Origin: Gymnothorax reevesii
Taxonomy: Eukaryota; Chordata; Actinopteri; Anguilliformes; Muraenidae
Reading direction: 5' to 3'
DNA: 64,000 nucleotides
NCBI GenBank assembly: GCA_029721435.1
Contig: CM056592.1
Coordinates: forward strand, 37,769,611-37,833,610
A model generated the notes under the pieces. The model ran no database searches. It saw nothing but the letters and a program-made list of their open reading frames with translations, and was not told where the DNA came from. This document shows positions 47,180 through 57,634 of the stretch, piece by piece (the stretch's first letter is position 1; every line of letters starts with the position of its first letter). A program made the translations under genes and the position numbers.

Positions 47180-47197
47180 CGTTGTAATATTACAACG
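47180..47197. repeat. Perfect 18-bp palindrome in the piggyBac subterminal region
   Basis: CGTTGTAATATTACAACG is its own reverse complement. A related imperfect form, GTTGTAATTCTGCAAC, lies at 50312-50327 right beside the opposite terminus. piggyBac elements carry internal repeats needed for mobility, so these are candidate transposase-binding sites. Confidence 0.6.
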
Positions 47198-47396
47198 CTG
47201 GGTGAAATGGGTAGCAGAATTTCCTGTAGGCTATCTGTACTCATTGTCTGAACAGAAAGGTACAAATGTTTGTACCTCAGTAAAAAACACTAAGGGTTCA
47301 TTTGCATGTTTGATTGCTTATTACTTAGCCACAGAACAGTATATAATATGAATAATAATAATAATAACATTAGTCATATTTTTATGAATGAAATAT

Positions 47397-47402
47397 TTTA
47401 TT
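47397..47402 (-). terminator. Poly(A) signal of the piggyBac transposase
   Basis: AATAAA on the minus strand about 115 bp after the stop codon. A second weaker AT-rich cluster surrounds it. Confidence 0.6.
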
Positions 47403-47515
47403 TAAAAACAAATAAATAAAAACAGGAACACGCGCATGCATGTAGGCAAATATGTACACTATAGAAATATGTACAAGGGGTATAAGGAGTAGTAGGTTGG
47501 GGAATAGTGAAGTAA

Positions 47516-49288
47516 TCAATTACAGTGATAGTTCCAGAAACAGTCCCTGTCCTCTGAAAAGCACAGACGAACATCACACTTGCGGCATTGTGTGTTGGTA
47601 TACCCTTTAGAGCAATGTCTGCAGCGCCCTCTCTTTGTCTTCATTGGGAAATGTCCAATGAGGTCCTTGCGTGCATCCAGTGGCGGGTGTGCACATGGCC
47701 TCTTCTGTGGGACGCTGTTTGGACTCCCATCACCCGAGGATGGTCTCTTCTGTCCATTCGAAGGGCTGCCTGTTGTCACCATCCGTCTTTCTGGGCTGCC
47801 TGAAGATGGTCGTCCCCTCTTTGGAGTTTTGACTGTGTCCACCAGAATGAAAGAGGATGCTAGCTCTGCCTGGAAATGTCTCAGGTTCAGTGTCTCTTTC
47901 TTGGAGATCTTGAGAGCTTGGCAGTCCCGCTTGTAGAGGAGCCAGGCGTTGACCACAGCGAGGGTGATGGTGTGCCAGAAGATGTACATGTACCAGCGGC
48001 GGGATTTCAGGGGGAACTTATATTTGGCTGTAAACAAGTCCAACAAATCCACACCTCCCATGTATGTGTTGTAGGTACCCACAATGTACGGCCTTTCAAC
48101 TTCAACGTAGGTCTTGTTGGCTTTGTCCCAGCGTTGAATCTTCTGCACTGGTTCTGTTCCAGCAAAGGATGACACAAGTGTGACCGCTCTGTTGTTATAC
48201 CATTTGACAGCACAGATGTTGTGTTTCACCTCCACTCTGTGGTCAAAGGTTCCTCTCCCCTTCTTTTTCAAGCTCTTGTCGTCTTCTAGGTTACAGTTGG
48301 GTAGGCGCACCTGCCTGGCTGTTCCCACATAATGGATTCCACGATCAAGGAGCTTCTCTATCAGTGGAACAGAGGTGAAGTAGTTGTCTGCATAGATTTT
48401 GTAGTTCTGACCTTCTGGCAGTGTTGAAGCAAGTTTCATCACGACATCACCTGACAAACCAAATTCAGACTTTGCTCGTATTCCGTTGTTGCTTCCGTAC
48501 ACATCAAAGTCACACGTCATGCCAGACGTTCCAGCTCTCACCCATACTTTGAAGCCCCATGGGTATGGCTTGCCTCGAATCATCATTTCATCCACAGAGT
48601 TGTGCTCTTCTGGTACCACCTGCAGGCACATCTCTCTGAATGAATTAAGCCATGGTCTGATTTTCCAGAGTTTGTCCCTTTTGTCTGTGTCTGACACTGT
48701 CAAGTTGTTGACTAAATGCAAGAATGTCAACAGAGACTGGAATCTGTTGCGTGGCATCACATCAGCAACAGGGGCGTGCCGTGTGTCTGTCTCCCAGTAC
48801 ATTCGCATTCCAGCCATTTGTACTAGGCCCATCTTCAGGTATATGCCCATCATTTTTTCCATTTCCTTTTTGTTGGTGTTTACGGATCTTCCGGTTGCTT
48901 GAAAGCTGTACTCATTTGTGTTCCTTGTGAGTGACTCAATCATGTCTTCAGACACAAATTGTCTGAAGTATTCGAGTGGTGTGTGGAGGGAAGGCACTTC
49001 TTCGGTGAGAGCTGGAACAGAAAAATCCGTATTAGGGCTGATGTAATGTTTTTTCTGCCAGCGATATCTATCACGGGTCTTGGCATGTTTGGCCGGTTGG
49101 GGCTCAGTGTCCACATCAGCTGGGCAGTCAATGGGTGGATAGTTTTCTTTGTCCACTTCTACATGGGCTTCATCATCTGAGTCTTCATCGGTTTCATCAA
49201 AGACTATGTCCACATCACTCTCTCCATTCTGGACAGCATCAATGACATCCTGCACAGTGTAGTAAGGCTTTCTCCTTGCTGAAGACAT
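47516..49288 (-). CDS. piggyBac transposase, intact
   Basis: This 590-residue DDE-type enzyme should cut and paste the surrounding element at TTAA. An acidic N-terminal part (residues 20-65) is followed by the catalytic region. The three Asp that define piggyBac are visible: D233 in NSVDEMMIRGK, D301 in YADNYFTSVPLI, and D414 in YMGGVDLLD. Residues 486-530 are a Ser/Pro-rich basic linker with an AT-hook-like KRGRP (490-494) and a likely nuclear localisation signal. The C-terminal 40 residues form a Cys-rich domain (C556, C559, C568, C571, C576, C583, H588, C589) of the kind that binds the piggyBac ends. Length is typical of the family. The ATG lies directly after a splice acceptor (TTTAATTTCAG|A) and opens the frame with MSSARRKPYY; no upstream in-frame Met is needed. 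No stop or frameshift is present. Similarity could also reflect a domesticated gene, but the intact termini and TTAA make a mobile element far more likely. Confidence 0.95.
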   Translation of the reverse strand: MSSARRKPYYTVQDVIDAVQNGESDVDIVFDETDEDSDDEAHVEVDKENYPPIDCPADVDTEPQPAKHAKTRDRYRWQKKHYISPNTDFSVPALTEEVPSLHTPLEYFRQFVSEDMIESLTRNTNEYSFQATGRSVNTNKKEMEKMMGIYLKMGLVQMAGMRMYWETDTRHAPVADVMPRNRFQSLLTFLHLVNNLTVSDTDKRDKLWKIRPWLNSFREMCLQVVPEEHNSVDEMMIRGKPYPWGFKVWVRAGTSGMTCDFDVYGSNNGIRAKSEFGLSGDVVMKLASTLPEGQNYKIYADNYFTSVPLIEKLLDRGIHYVGTARQVRLPNCNLEDDKSLKKKGRGTFDHRVEVKHNICAVKWYNNRAVTLVSSFAGTEPVQKIQRWDKANKTYVEVERPYIVGTYNTYMGGVDLLDLFTAKYKFPLKSRRWYMYIFWHTITLAVVNAWLLYKRDCQALKISKKETLNLRHFQAELASSFILVDTVKTPKRGRPSSGSPERRMVTTGSPSNGQKRPSSGDGSPNSVPQKRPCAHPPLDARKDLIGHFPMKTKRGRCRHCSKGYTNTQCRKCDVRLCFSEDRDCFWNYHCN

Positions 49289-49289
49289 T

Positions 49290-50095
49290 CTGAAATTAAA
49301 AAAATAAAATGGAAATACCTTTAGTACATGGGTGGTGGGGCAAAGTGTTTACACTTTTCACTAAAGTATCCTATTTACACATTTCACTAGTCACACAATA
49401 CTGTCTGGCCAACCTATTGTTCTCTGATTATCAGGTGAGAATGTTCAGGAATGTGGAATTATCATCCTAAAAGAAATGCATGCAGCATTCCTTTTAGGAT
49501 GATAATTCCACATTCCTGAACATTCTCACCTGTTCCACCTGTTCCACCAGCTGAGCCACAGCGTCCAATGCAACAGGCATCCCCCAGTATCCCCCCAGAA
49601 CTAACTGCTTTGATTAAGAATTGAGCCAAAATAATGGGCACATATGTACAAACAGAATGGGAAACTGAGCTGTTGAAGGTCATTACTATAACATTATAAG
49701 CAGTAGAAAGTGATATGCTATTGCAATATATTTTGTAATTCAGCTTCTAGTACAATGGGTTCCAAATAGTATTGGATTGGAAATTAAAGTAAAAATAAAT
49801 ATACAGCCTACATAATATATAATAAGGTCTGGAATGTGTATATATATTGTGAAAACTAGAAGGTCCCCTTCAAAATGTCTATTTAGACTACACTTAGCCA
49901 GGTATGTTGTAAACTTACAACATGGCTATTTTGACTACCACACAATACAATATATACAATATACAATATAATTACAATGTATATACAACATGCTCTAATT
50001 TACATTTGAGGAATGTATTTCACAATAACTACATATGTACATGTTCTAGACAGTGTAATGATCACCAAAAAAAATATTAAAGGCATTTTACTTAC
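49290..50095 (-). other. 5' UTR intron of the piggyBac transposase
   Basis: Donor: GTAAGT begins at 50095 (minus strand) after TTTAA. Acceptor: a T-rich tract ending TTTCAG at 49290, one base before the ATG. The intron is 806 bp, AT-rich, and contains a strong hairpin (49432-49532). Splicing is inferred from the consensus sites only. Confidence 0.65.
49432..49532. repeat. 48-bp hairpin with a 5-base loop inside the piggyBac intron
   Basis: Arms 49432-49479 and 49485-49532 pair with a single mismatch (47 of 48). Both arms read from the outside as CAGGTGAGAATGTTCAGGAA. The outer end CAG|GTGAG also fits a splice donor on either strand. Confidence 0.9.
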
Positions 50096-50165
50096 TTAAA
50101 TCAGATAAATCCAGTCCAATGAAACAAAGTGTTGTTCCTCAGCCAAAGTTTTGCAGCTTATGAAA
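50096..50165 (-). other. Non-coding exon 1 of the piggyBac transposase (predicted)
   Basis: From about 25-30 bp after the TATA box to the donor at 50095. It has no in-frame ATG leading into the transposase. The transcription start is estimated from TATA spacing. Confidence 0.45.
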
Positions 50166-50186
50166 GTTCTGGACCTGTGGGCCGGA

Positions 50187-50211
50187 CTTATATACAAATG
50201 TCCTATCCAAT
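50187..50211 (-). promoter_or_regulatory. piggyBac promoter: TATA box with upstream CCAAT-type box
   Basis: TATATAAG on the minus strand at 50187-50194, and ATTGG (inverted CCAAT) at 50207-50211 just upstream. It lies about 150 bp inside the element terminus, so the element carries its own promoter. Confidence 0.6.
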
Positions 50212-50330
50212 AGCATTGTGAGACTGAACAATAGGACCCAATGACTATGCTAATGTGAAAAAACAACAAAAAAAAAAAACATTAATACCTTTTTTTGGAA
50301 AAAATAAAAATGTTGTAATTCTGCAACGTC

Positions 50331-50343
50331 GGGTCTTTCAGGG
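50331..50343. repeat. piggyBac terminal inverted repeat, transposase 5' side
   Basis: GGGTCTTTCAGGG, directly before TTAA. Confidence 0.9.
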
Positions 50344-50347
50344 TTAA

Positions 50348-51260
50348 AGGATCAAAGTGTAACTTATGGGGTCTCGGGTTGGAGGAGGGGTTTAGTTTAT
50401 AGGAAAGAGAAATGAGCTGTTCTGGGTATATCGTATCCGATCTCTCCCCGCGTACGCAAGTGCATGAGTAGCCTCTTTAATTATGGAAGATCGCAGCCGA
50501 CTTCCCACACACGTCACCTCTATGCCGTGTATAGCCTCTATAGCTATGGCAGATCGTCTCTCTGATCTCGCCCTCGCACAACTCTGTGTGGGTAGCTTTC
50601 ACCAGCCACATTACAGCGGATACTTAGGGGTTTAATCCCAACCGAGGACTGACTGGCCAGCAGCTTGGTATGGGAATTGTTTTTATTAAGTTGGAGAGAC
50701 AATCATGATCTACTTACACAAAATGTTTATGTATTGCTGGTTCTGGGATTTTAACCTTAAGGAAACCCATGGACAAAAAGTTGATTATCTGTTAAAATTC
50801 CCTGAAGGAACCTATGGGCGTGCATAGATCTGGGTTCACAGTATTCATGCCAAAAGATGCTGTTGCTGTGATGTTTGACTTCCATCCCCTGATATATATA
50901 AGATATATATAAGATTTCGGCAATAATTCTAATACCTGGGAGCATATATTGAGTGACGGCAGTTGTCTCCTAAGAGTTTGAGATATAATCAACCCGAGAT
51001 CCACACGTTGTCCCTAAACTATAAATTCTAATTCTAATTTGGAGTCAGATATTTAACGAGGGTATAAAAAAATTTGGTATTCTAAATTTACAATGGAGTC
51101 AGATCAATTGTAACCGTTGTGCTTTTGTGCCCCGTTCTTCGAACAGAGAAAATATATTTATTTTATTGTGATTCGCACCAGCCGAGAGATTGCGCTTGTT
51201 AACACCAGCCAAAAGAACACGTTGAGCCTTCAACCCCTGAAATTTCCGTTGTTGGTATTT
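50348..51260. other. Unclassified block, continuation of 46360-47043
   Basis: Two similar phrases, GTAGCCTCTTTAATTATGGA followed by AGATCG (50469) and ATAGCCTCTATAGCTATGGC followed by AGATCG (50531), form a diverged duplication. GGTATAAAAAAAT near 51061 and GGAGTCAGAT (51041 and 51093) hint at a promoter region. Retroelement origin is possible but unproven. Confidence 0.3.
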
Positions 51261-54200
51261 TTTTGTGGGGTTTTACAATGCAATACATCCTCATTGCAAG
51301 TGGTGAAATATATGCAATGTAACAGTGTGTCCAGTACTGCAGATGATGCAGGACTAAATTCGGACTCTGACTGCTGTGGTGACAATCGTCTAATCTAGAT
51401 GCAGAATAGCACAGTGCTAAAACAGTATTGCCAGGATAGAATGTAGGCACACTGTGCGGGAGTTTCCAGGTCAAATTCTATTTCTCCCAGAAGAGTAATT
51501 ATTTCTGTGGCTGGTGAAGTTGCAGATGTCACTGACTCCATGTATTTTTTGCAACTTTTTTTTTTTTTTGTCAGTTCCTTGTCTGTTCCCATTTTTAGTG
51601 CTGTCTGTGATTTTTCAGCAGGTTTGGATGGTGTAATGCATTCTGCTCTCAGTTTCAGCCGTCAGATGACAAGCGTTCCATCCGAGACTCAATGCCAAGT
51701 ATATATACCTGCATCTGCTGCAACACAAACCAAATATAACTGGAACGCAATATGAAAAAAAAAGTCACCCTATTTTTTATTATTTTAACATTGTAATTTA
51801 GTCTTTCTCTAATAAGATTTTGTTGCATGTCGCACGTAGGATTTATACTTATGTATATATATTTATATGTGCATGTATATGTACATTCAAATGCATATTA
51901 ATGTTTATGACTCACCTGCATAGACAGCAGCCCCATATGTACAAGTGGGAGATTTAGCATTGGTGGTTATGGTGACGGATGACAGCAGGAGATACGATCG
52001 AGGCAGATTGGGTCCCTGTGTCTCTCTTTATGTTGCTGTTTAAATAATTCAATAACATTGAACCGCTTTATGTTTTTTATTTCATTCCAGTGGGCATAGG
52101 TGATGGCGCTCTTGATTTCTTTTTTTGGTCTCTTGCGTTCCTTTTAATTTTTGGAATGTGTCGCTCACAAAACGTTACCAGTGGGGCAGTGTAATTCATG
52201 AACCTCAGGGGGACCAGCATTTTACACACCCCTTATGACCTCCTTCCTCTGATTGGGTGCCTGGTGGGACCAATCTAATCAAGTCCGCTTTCAAAATGCA
52301 TTCCAGTCACAATTGAAATTGCACTTGCACAAATGGCATATAATATAAGATAGCACTCTGGGGGACATTAATTAAACCGTTTAAATTCATTAATGTTGAT
52401 GATGGTTGTGCAAAGTGTATGCTTAATTCTAAATTTAAAGAGAAGAAGTCATAATTTAATTTTCAACAAACCGTATTTGCGCTACAATTTTTGTATGTGA
52501 GAGAAAATTGAATAAACTGAAGCATAAGTCCAAAATGTTACCATTTGATACAAGTCAGTACCCTTTCATTTCTGTCCTGAATGCAGAAAAACATGATTGG
52601 CTTAAAGATGCTGGCAATTGCTTCACCTGTCATATTCCCACCTGCTCAATAATAGGCACATGTAGTTCTTTGTTCTTGTGGCTTTTTTTAAATTGAATTG
52701 GAAGAAGTTATGAAAACTGAAAGCCATGGTCCCTGATTCTTGGGAATTAGATGTAATTTCAATTGCTGTAAATAATTTTGAGATCCTTGCAGTAAATACA
52801 ATCATAATTACTATTACAGACATGCTATTCAGTAAAGTCCAAAGGAAAAGAAAGTCATCTGTGACAACAAACTATTCGAGACACTGTGCAATTAAAAATG
52901 GTTCATTACAGAATGAAGGGCATAATGAACTGATTATACCGAAGGCAGAATGCAATTTCAGAAAATAATAACGCAGAATAACGAATATATCCAATTCTCA
53001 AAGTGCTCCCAGCAAATAATTACGCGACTGCATTTAAATGAGTTTTGTTTGCCTTGATGATCCTCCAAGTCCCAAACAATTTATCAAGGTGCTGACGCCG
53101 CTTTGGCATGAAATGATTTAAAATCCATGGTGGACTGCGCATAGCCCCAAACTGCAGACAGCAGGACTTCAGCGCAGACTACTGACACACAGGAACCCAG
53201 AGTTTGTTTTCTCTGGAGAGGAAGGAACGAAAATTGTCTTCATGCACTACAGACCAGGCCACGTCAGCGGGGAGGTTCCTCATCACGGGCTTGTTAGTTA
53301 CTCACCCTATTACACTTAACAAGGGCTGGGAATCCTGGCATCTTTAGTTTGTTTATTCATTTACTCACTTATTTTTTTGTTGCTGAGTTGTGTTGCGTAT
53401 TAGTTTCCTATCCACGTCACATTTACTCATCCTACCAATTTATTATGTTATTTAATTAGTGAGCAGAATTGATTGCTATTTGTAGTATTTTGCTTGGAGT
53501 AAATATCCTTAGTCATAGGTTGTATAATGAGCTGTTATGGTTCAAGACTTTATTCATGAATAGTTTAACAGCACCATACTTCTATGTTCTTTATTGGACT
53601 TATTTCACAATTTCACTGCAACGGCTCATGATAAATTTGCGCTGAAACTTCATAACAGTTCCAGATGCATCTATTCGCCAAATTTCAAGCTTTAAGGTAA
53701 GTTATGCTGAAGGGGTGTATTGAGTTAGAATGGAGCCCCTTATTCATTCATTCAGTCACTCAATCAATCAGTATATCAATCAATCAATAAATAAACAAAT
53801 AAACAAATGAAAGATGACCTTTCATTGAAGTCGTACAGAAGATATTTTGTTGCCTTTAATAATTGTTCTGTTTTTTGGCTCATTAACGATCTGAAGGTTC
53901 TATTTTTGTCCGTTGTGATTTCAAATCAGGACAAAGAGACCATGTTGCCATGGTTACCCTGGAACAAAATACTGGGGACCCATCTTCTGACTGACAAGTG
54001 CTGTAGCAGTGTAGTTAAGAACTGCAGCTTGGACTAAAACTACAATTCTTCACAGGACCCAGTGGTATATGTGCATCAATCATACTCAATTTCACCAGCT
54101 CAGCAGTCAATATAAGGTGCTCATCCAAGCTGTTTTCCAAATTGAGGTTCACCACACATAGACACACCCATCTGGCATCCGACGAGATTTGACCTTTGTT

Positions 54201-54410
54201 TCGCGGAATACCTATAAGCTGACTTTTAGTATTTTGCCATTTTTTTTCTTTCTTTAATGAATCTATCATAACAAGGACCAGGTTTAAACTAAGGTAAGCA
54301 TCTGTTTTACAGGTGTTTTTTTTTTTTTTTAATCAAACGCATATCATATGCATTTTTGGTAACATTTTATATAACAGCCCGCAATATATATTGTTAATAC
54401 TCTGGAGTTA
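51261..54410. other. AT-rich non-coding stretch
   Basis: No gene recognised. A poly-T run near 51558-51570 and a short ATCA/AATA-rich run near 53763-53805. Confidence 0.4.
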
Positions 54411-54665
54411 CTGTGCAGGGCTCGAAATTAACTTTTTTACTTGGTAGCGCTGTGCTCCCAAGTTCAAACAGTTAGGAGCGTGGGGCAAAATTTAGGAGCG
54501 CACACACTAAAATCTAAGAGGCACCATTATATATATTTATAATGTTTAAAAACTACAATATAATGCTTCACATTAACAATACAGCAGTCTCCAACAATTG
54601 AAAGTTATTAAACAAAATGACAGTCTTGAGTTCACTGATTAACAAATGTTTCCTCTTCATTGGCT

Positions 54666-54763
54666 TTAAACCATATCCTGAGGCCATGATTTAAAATTGG
54701 GTCTCCTGGCTCTCTGCCCTTCCATCCATCTCCTCACTGCCTGAGGGGCATCAAATATGTCCA
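54666..54763 (-). pseudogene. hAT-type transposase C-terminus, 3' piece
   Basis: Minus-strand translation after the insertion point is PLDIFDAPQAVRRWMEGQ and RARRPNFKSWPQDMV-stop. With the piece at 57094-57147 it gives the pattern L-RI-VEGP-L--FD---A---W, then RRPNFKSW, which resembles the end of some vertebrate hAT transposases. The two pieces are in frame across one copy of the duplicated 8-bp target. Confidence 0.6.
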
Positions 54764-54771
54764 GAGGAGGA

Positions 54772-57085
54772 CATCGGCGGAACCAGACATACTTTACTGG
54801 GGCATGTGCCCCAGTATTGGTCTGCAATGCCCCAGTATAATTTTCTCCAGGGGATAAAATAAATAAATAAATAAATAAAAAATTCACGTTTTAAGTCTAC
54901 ATGTCCGCATAGTCTACAGTAAGAATCTACAGTAACAGAAAGTGCATATGTGACAGGGTGGTAAGGCAAAAGGCCAGACAAAAGATCACCACCCTGAGGT
55001 AACTCACCCCAGGGAAATTCAAACCCAAAAATTCTTTGTCTCAAACTTGATTACACAAGTCCATATACATGAGGCACGAGACCTAATTCCCATTCAATAA
55101 AACTTTATTACAGAGACCCAAATATAACAGGAAAATGAATTTATTACAAACACCACACTGGCACAGGGTACTGAAATACACACTCAAGTCGTCACCCTGA
55201 TCACAGCAATACATAAAAATGATTAATTTTTTCCAAAATTAGCACAGATTTAAAAACACTGCAACCGACACTAGTCTTACACGGGACTCAAATGAACTAA
55301 CCAAATTTTAGCAGTTATGGACTTATCTTAGGGGAAGCAGACTAACGGACACGTGTTCCAAGGCCCACACACCTACCTTACACGCACACACAGAAGGAAA
55401 GGTGACAGTGAACAAGCCACAACCACCAAGCAGCATCAAAGCATGCAGGAAGAAGGTCCACCCGTTGTGACTAGCTCCACCCCAACGCAGTCCACTAGCG
55501 GCAAGTTCGTCAACTTCAGATCTAACATGCAACACAATACCATCCACCATACAAAAGAAGGTTACCCTTTTCATGGGCACGCCCTCTGTAGGCAAAGTGC
55601 ACATGAAGTACCCCAAACTCTTAAAATTTTAGCAACGGAAAAGCATTTGCATTATACTTGTACCAACAACACGAGCATAATTACAAAACTCAGACACATA
55701 AACAGAAATGAAAACTTCCACAGCAACTCAAGATGGCAAAGTAAAAGTAAAATCAAAACGTTAACAAACATATCAGGAGTTGGCCCAACCGCTACCAAGG
55801 GCTTCGCAAAAGAGAAGACCCGTATAAGGCCAACTACGCAATTCAAACAAAACACGCAATAAAAATGAACATACACACGCAAAACACACTCGCACACACA
55901 ATTCAAAACAAGGCAAAACAGCAGCCCCGAATGCGTCCAAGAGGAGAGTCTGGTCACCTCTGTAACACAAAACAGACAATTAAATCTGCTTCAAGGGAAA
56001 AAGATCCAGAAATAAATTTAACTACATACCAATTTTCCACCGCAGGGACGCAGACTCACGCGTCTGCGACCCTGAAAAGCTACAAATTGCCGAAAGAAAT
56101 ACTCAGGCAGTTTCAGTAAACGACAATAAAAACTAAAGTATCCCAACCTCAAACATACCTGCGCTGGGCAATCTATCCTGAATGCAGTCCATAAACAGGA
56201 GACCAACACGAGGGACTAAAAAAACAGCTCCACAAGTACACGCCAACTCACCGGAGAATCAAAATTCGAGAACACAGAATAAAGAGCGACTAAAAAGTTA
56301 TCCTTCTGCGAAGAAACAGGGAAGGGAACAAAAGCACGACTACGCCAGATCAGTCTTTTTTCCCGAATATAAGGACGGATCTTTTTTTATGCCCGCACCC
56401 AGCCACTGCCATTAATTAGAAGGAATCAATCATTAGCAACAGCTGGAACGTCCATAGTGAAAGGAGGGGATACTCCGCCTCACTACACATAGGCACAAAA
56501 CTACTTAATATGATAACTGTAACTCATTGATACTTTATTCACTTCACTCCGTATAGTACACAACGGCATGTGGCTACTTAATATTTACGTGGCTTTGGCT
56601 GTGATTCGGCTAGTGCTCACTTCAGAACACAAGGTCACACACACAACGGTGTCTGTCAGTGCTGACTGCTCTCGCCGTCATTCTCTCCACCTGTCCACAG
56701 GTTAGTGCTGCGCAACTGCCTGTCCTTATTGTTTGTTTTCTCCTCTGTGTCGTCATTTCCATGGGAATTTAAATGTCACAACTTTGCTTAAACTTTCAGC
56801 TGCCGTCTTGCCAGCTCGCTCTGGCTGTAAATTTAAGTAGCCTAGTGGAGAAGTTAGCTGCTGCCTTTTAGCTAACTGCCTCATCATAGGCATAACGTTG
56901 ATTCATAATGGTTAGCATAGCACTGTAAACTCGGTTTCTGGAGACAGCTATCAATGTTTGATGAGCATATATGAGCTATTTTATGATAAATTAGTGCTCA
57001 AAATTTTTTTCTCGTGCATCGCGCACTCGCATTGTTTTTGCCCTAGCTGTGCCCCAGTATAGTATTGGGTCTAGTGACACGCCTG
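54772..57085. mobile_element. hAT-like element, middle layer
   Basis: The flanks GAGGAGGA (54764-54771) and GAGTAGGA (57086-57093) match at 7 of 8. The left end contains GGCGGAACCAGACATACTTT then ACTGGGGCA; the reverse complement of the right end contains GGCGTGTCACTAGACCC and TATACTGGGGCA. GCCCCAG-type words repeat just inside both ends. It is inserted in the C-terminal exon of the outer element and is itself split by an LTR. Confidence 0.7.
54949..56487 (-). mobile_element. LTR-type unit, 1.54 kb, inner layer
   Basis: TGTGACAGGG at the left and CACTACA at the right give TG...CA termini, with a direct CATA at 54945-54948 and 56488-56491. On the minus strand, a TATA-like CATAAAAAAAG (56381-56391) lies about 100 bp from the 5' end and AATAAA signals lie at 55140-55145 and 55104-55109. 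No gag, pol or env motif is present. It may be a long solo LTR or a small non-autonomous LTR element. Confidence 0.6.
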
Positions 57086-57093
57086 GAGTAGGA

Positions 57094-57147
57094 CCCTCCA
57101 CACTGATCCGTATCAAATTTTCAGCTGTGTTAGGGTTAAATGCAGAT
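57094..57147 (-). pseudogene. hAT-type transposase C-terminus, 5' piece
   Basis: After a possible acceptor (TTTATGGCAG|A) the minus strand reads SAFNPNTAENLIRISVEGP up to the insertion point, and continues at 54763. Only the acceptor and this short exon survive; upstream exons with the catalytic residues are not found. Confidence 0.55.
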
Positions 57148-57634
57148 CTGCCATAAAGTCGTTTTTATCTTAATATTGCGAGATGAATCTGTCTACAGCG
57201 CTAACTTTGTTGCTTGTTATGTTATAATTACCTAAGCAGATGTGATATAATGAGATGGATACATTTGTTTTAAGATGTAGGCTATGCCATGGGTCATTGT
57301 CATCTAATTTCTGCATTTTCAGGAACACTCAGCGTGTACATGCAAAAAATATAAACGTTTACAGATCGAAAGACGTGCAGAAAAAAATTGTTTTTTATGA
57401 TTTTTGCAGATGAGCTACTTCAGATATGAGCGAAAAAACCGAGACGAAGATTTTCGGTCGGGGCAAGCGCAGAGTCGCAAGGCAGCATATTTTGATAGGT
57501 AGCAAAAATTAACAGAACGCTGGATCTACTCACGCACAGCATTTTGTCACAGCATTTTCTGGGTTTCGCGCTTTCTCCATGTATGTAGAGATTTTCACGT
57601 TTAAAGTGTTTGAATCCAGCTAACGTGCGGTTAC

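Larger units (their letters stand above)
47048..50343 (-). mobile_element. Complete piggyBac element, 3.3 kb
   Basis: TTAA at 47044-47047 and 50344-50347 is the exact target duplication of piggyBac. The terminal inverted repeats CCCTGTAAGACCC (47048-47060) and, in reverse complement at 50331-50343, CCCTGAAAGACCC differ at one base. Inside, on the minus strand, are a TATA promoter, a non-coding exon, an 806-bp intron, an intact 590-residue transposase and a poly(A) signal. The long open frame, near-identical termini and clean TTAA flanks all point to a young insertion that could still be mobile. It sits inside an older GC-rich block. Confidence 0.92.

Noticed and set aside
47580..48902. Plus-strand open frames of 70-138 codons
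   Set aside because: They lie opposite the piggyBac transposase and are antisense shadows of its coding frame.
55353..55862. 169-codon plus-strand frame
   Set aside because: It is antisense to the LTR-type unit, has Thr/Gln/Lys-rich low-complexity composition and no recognisable domain.
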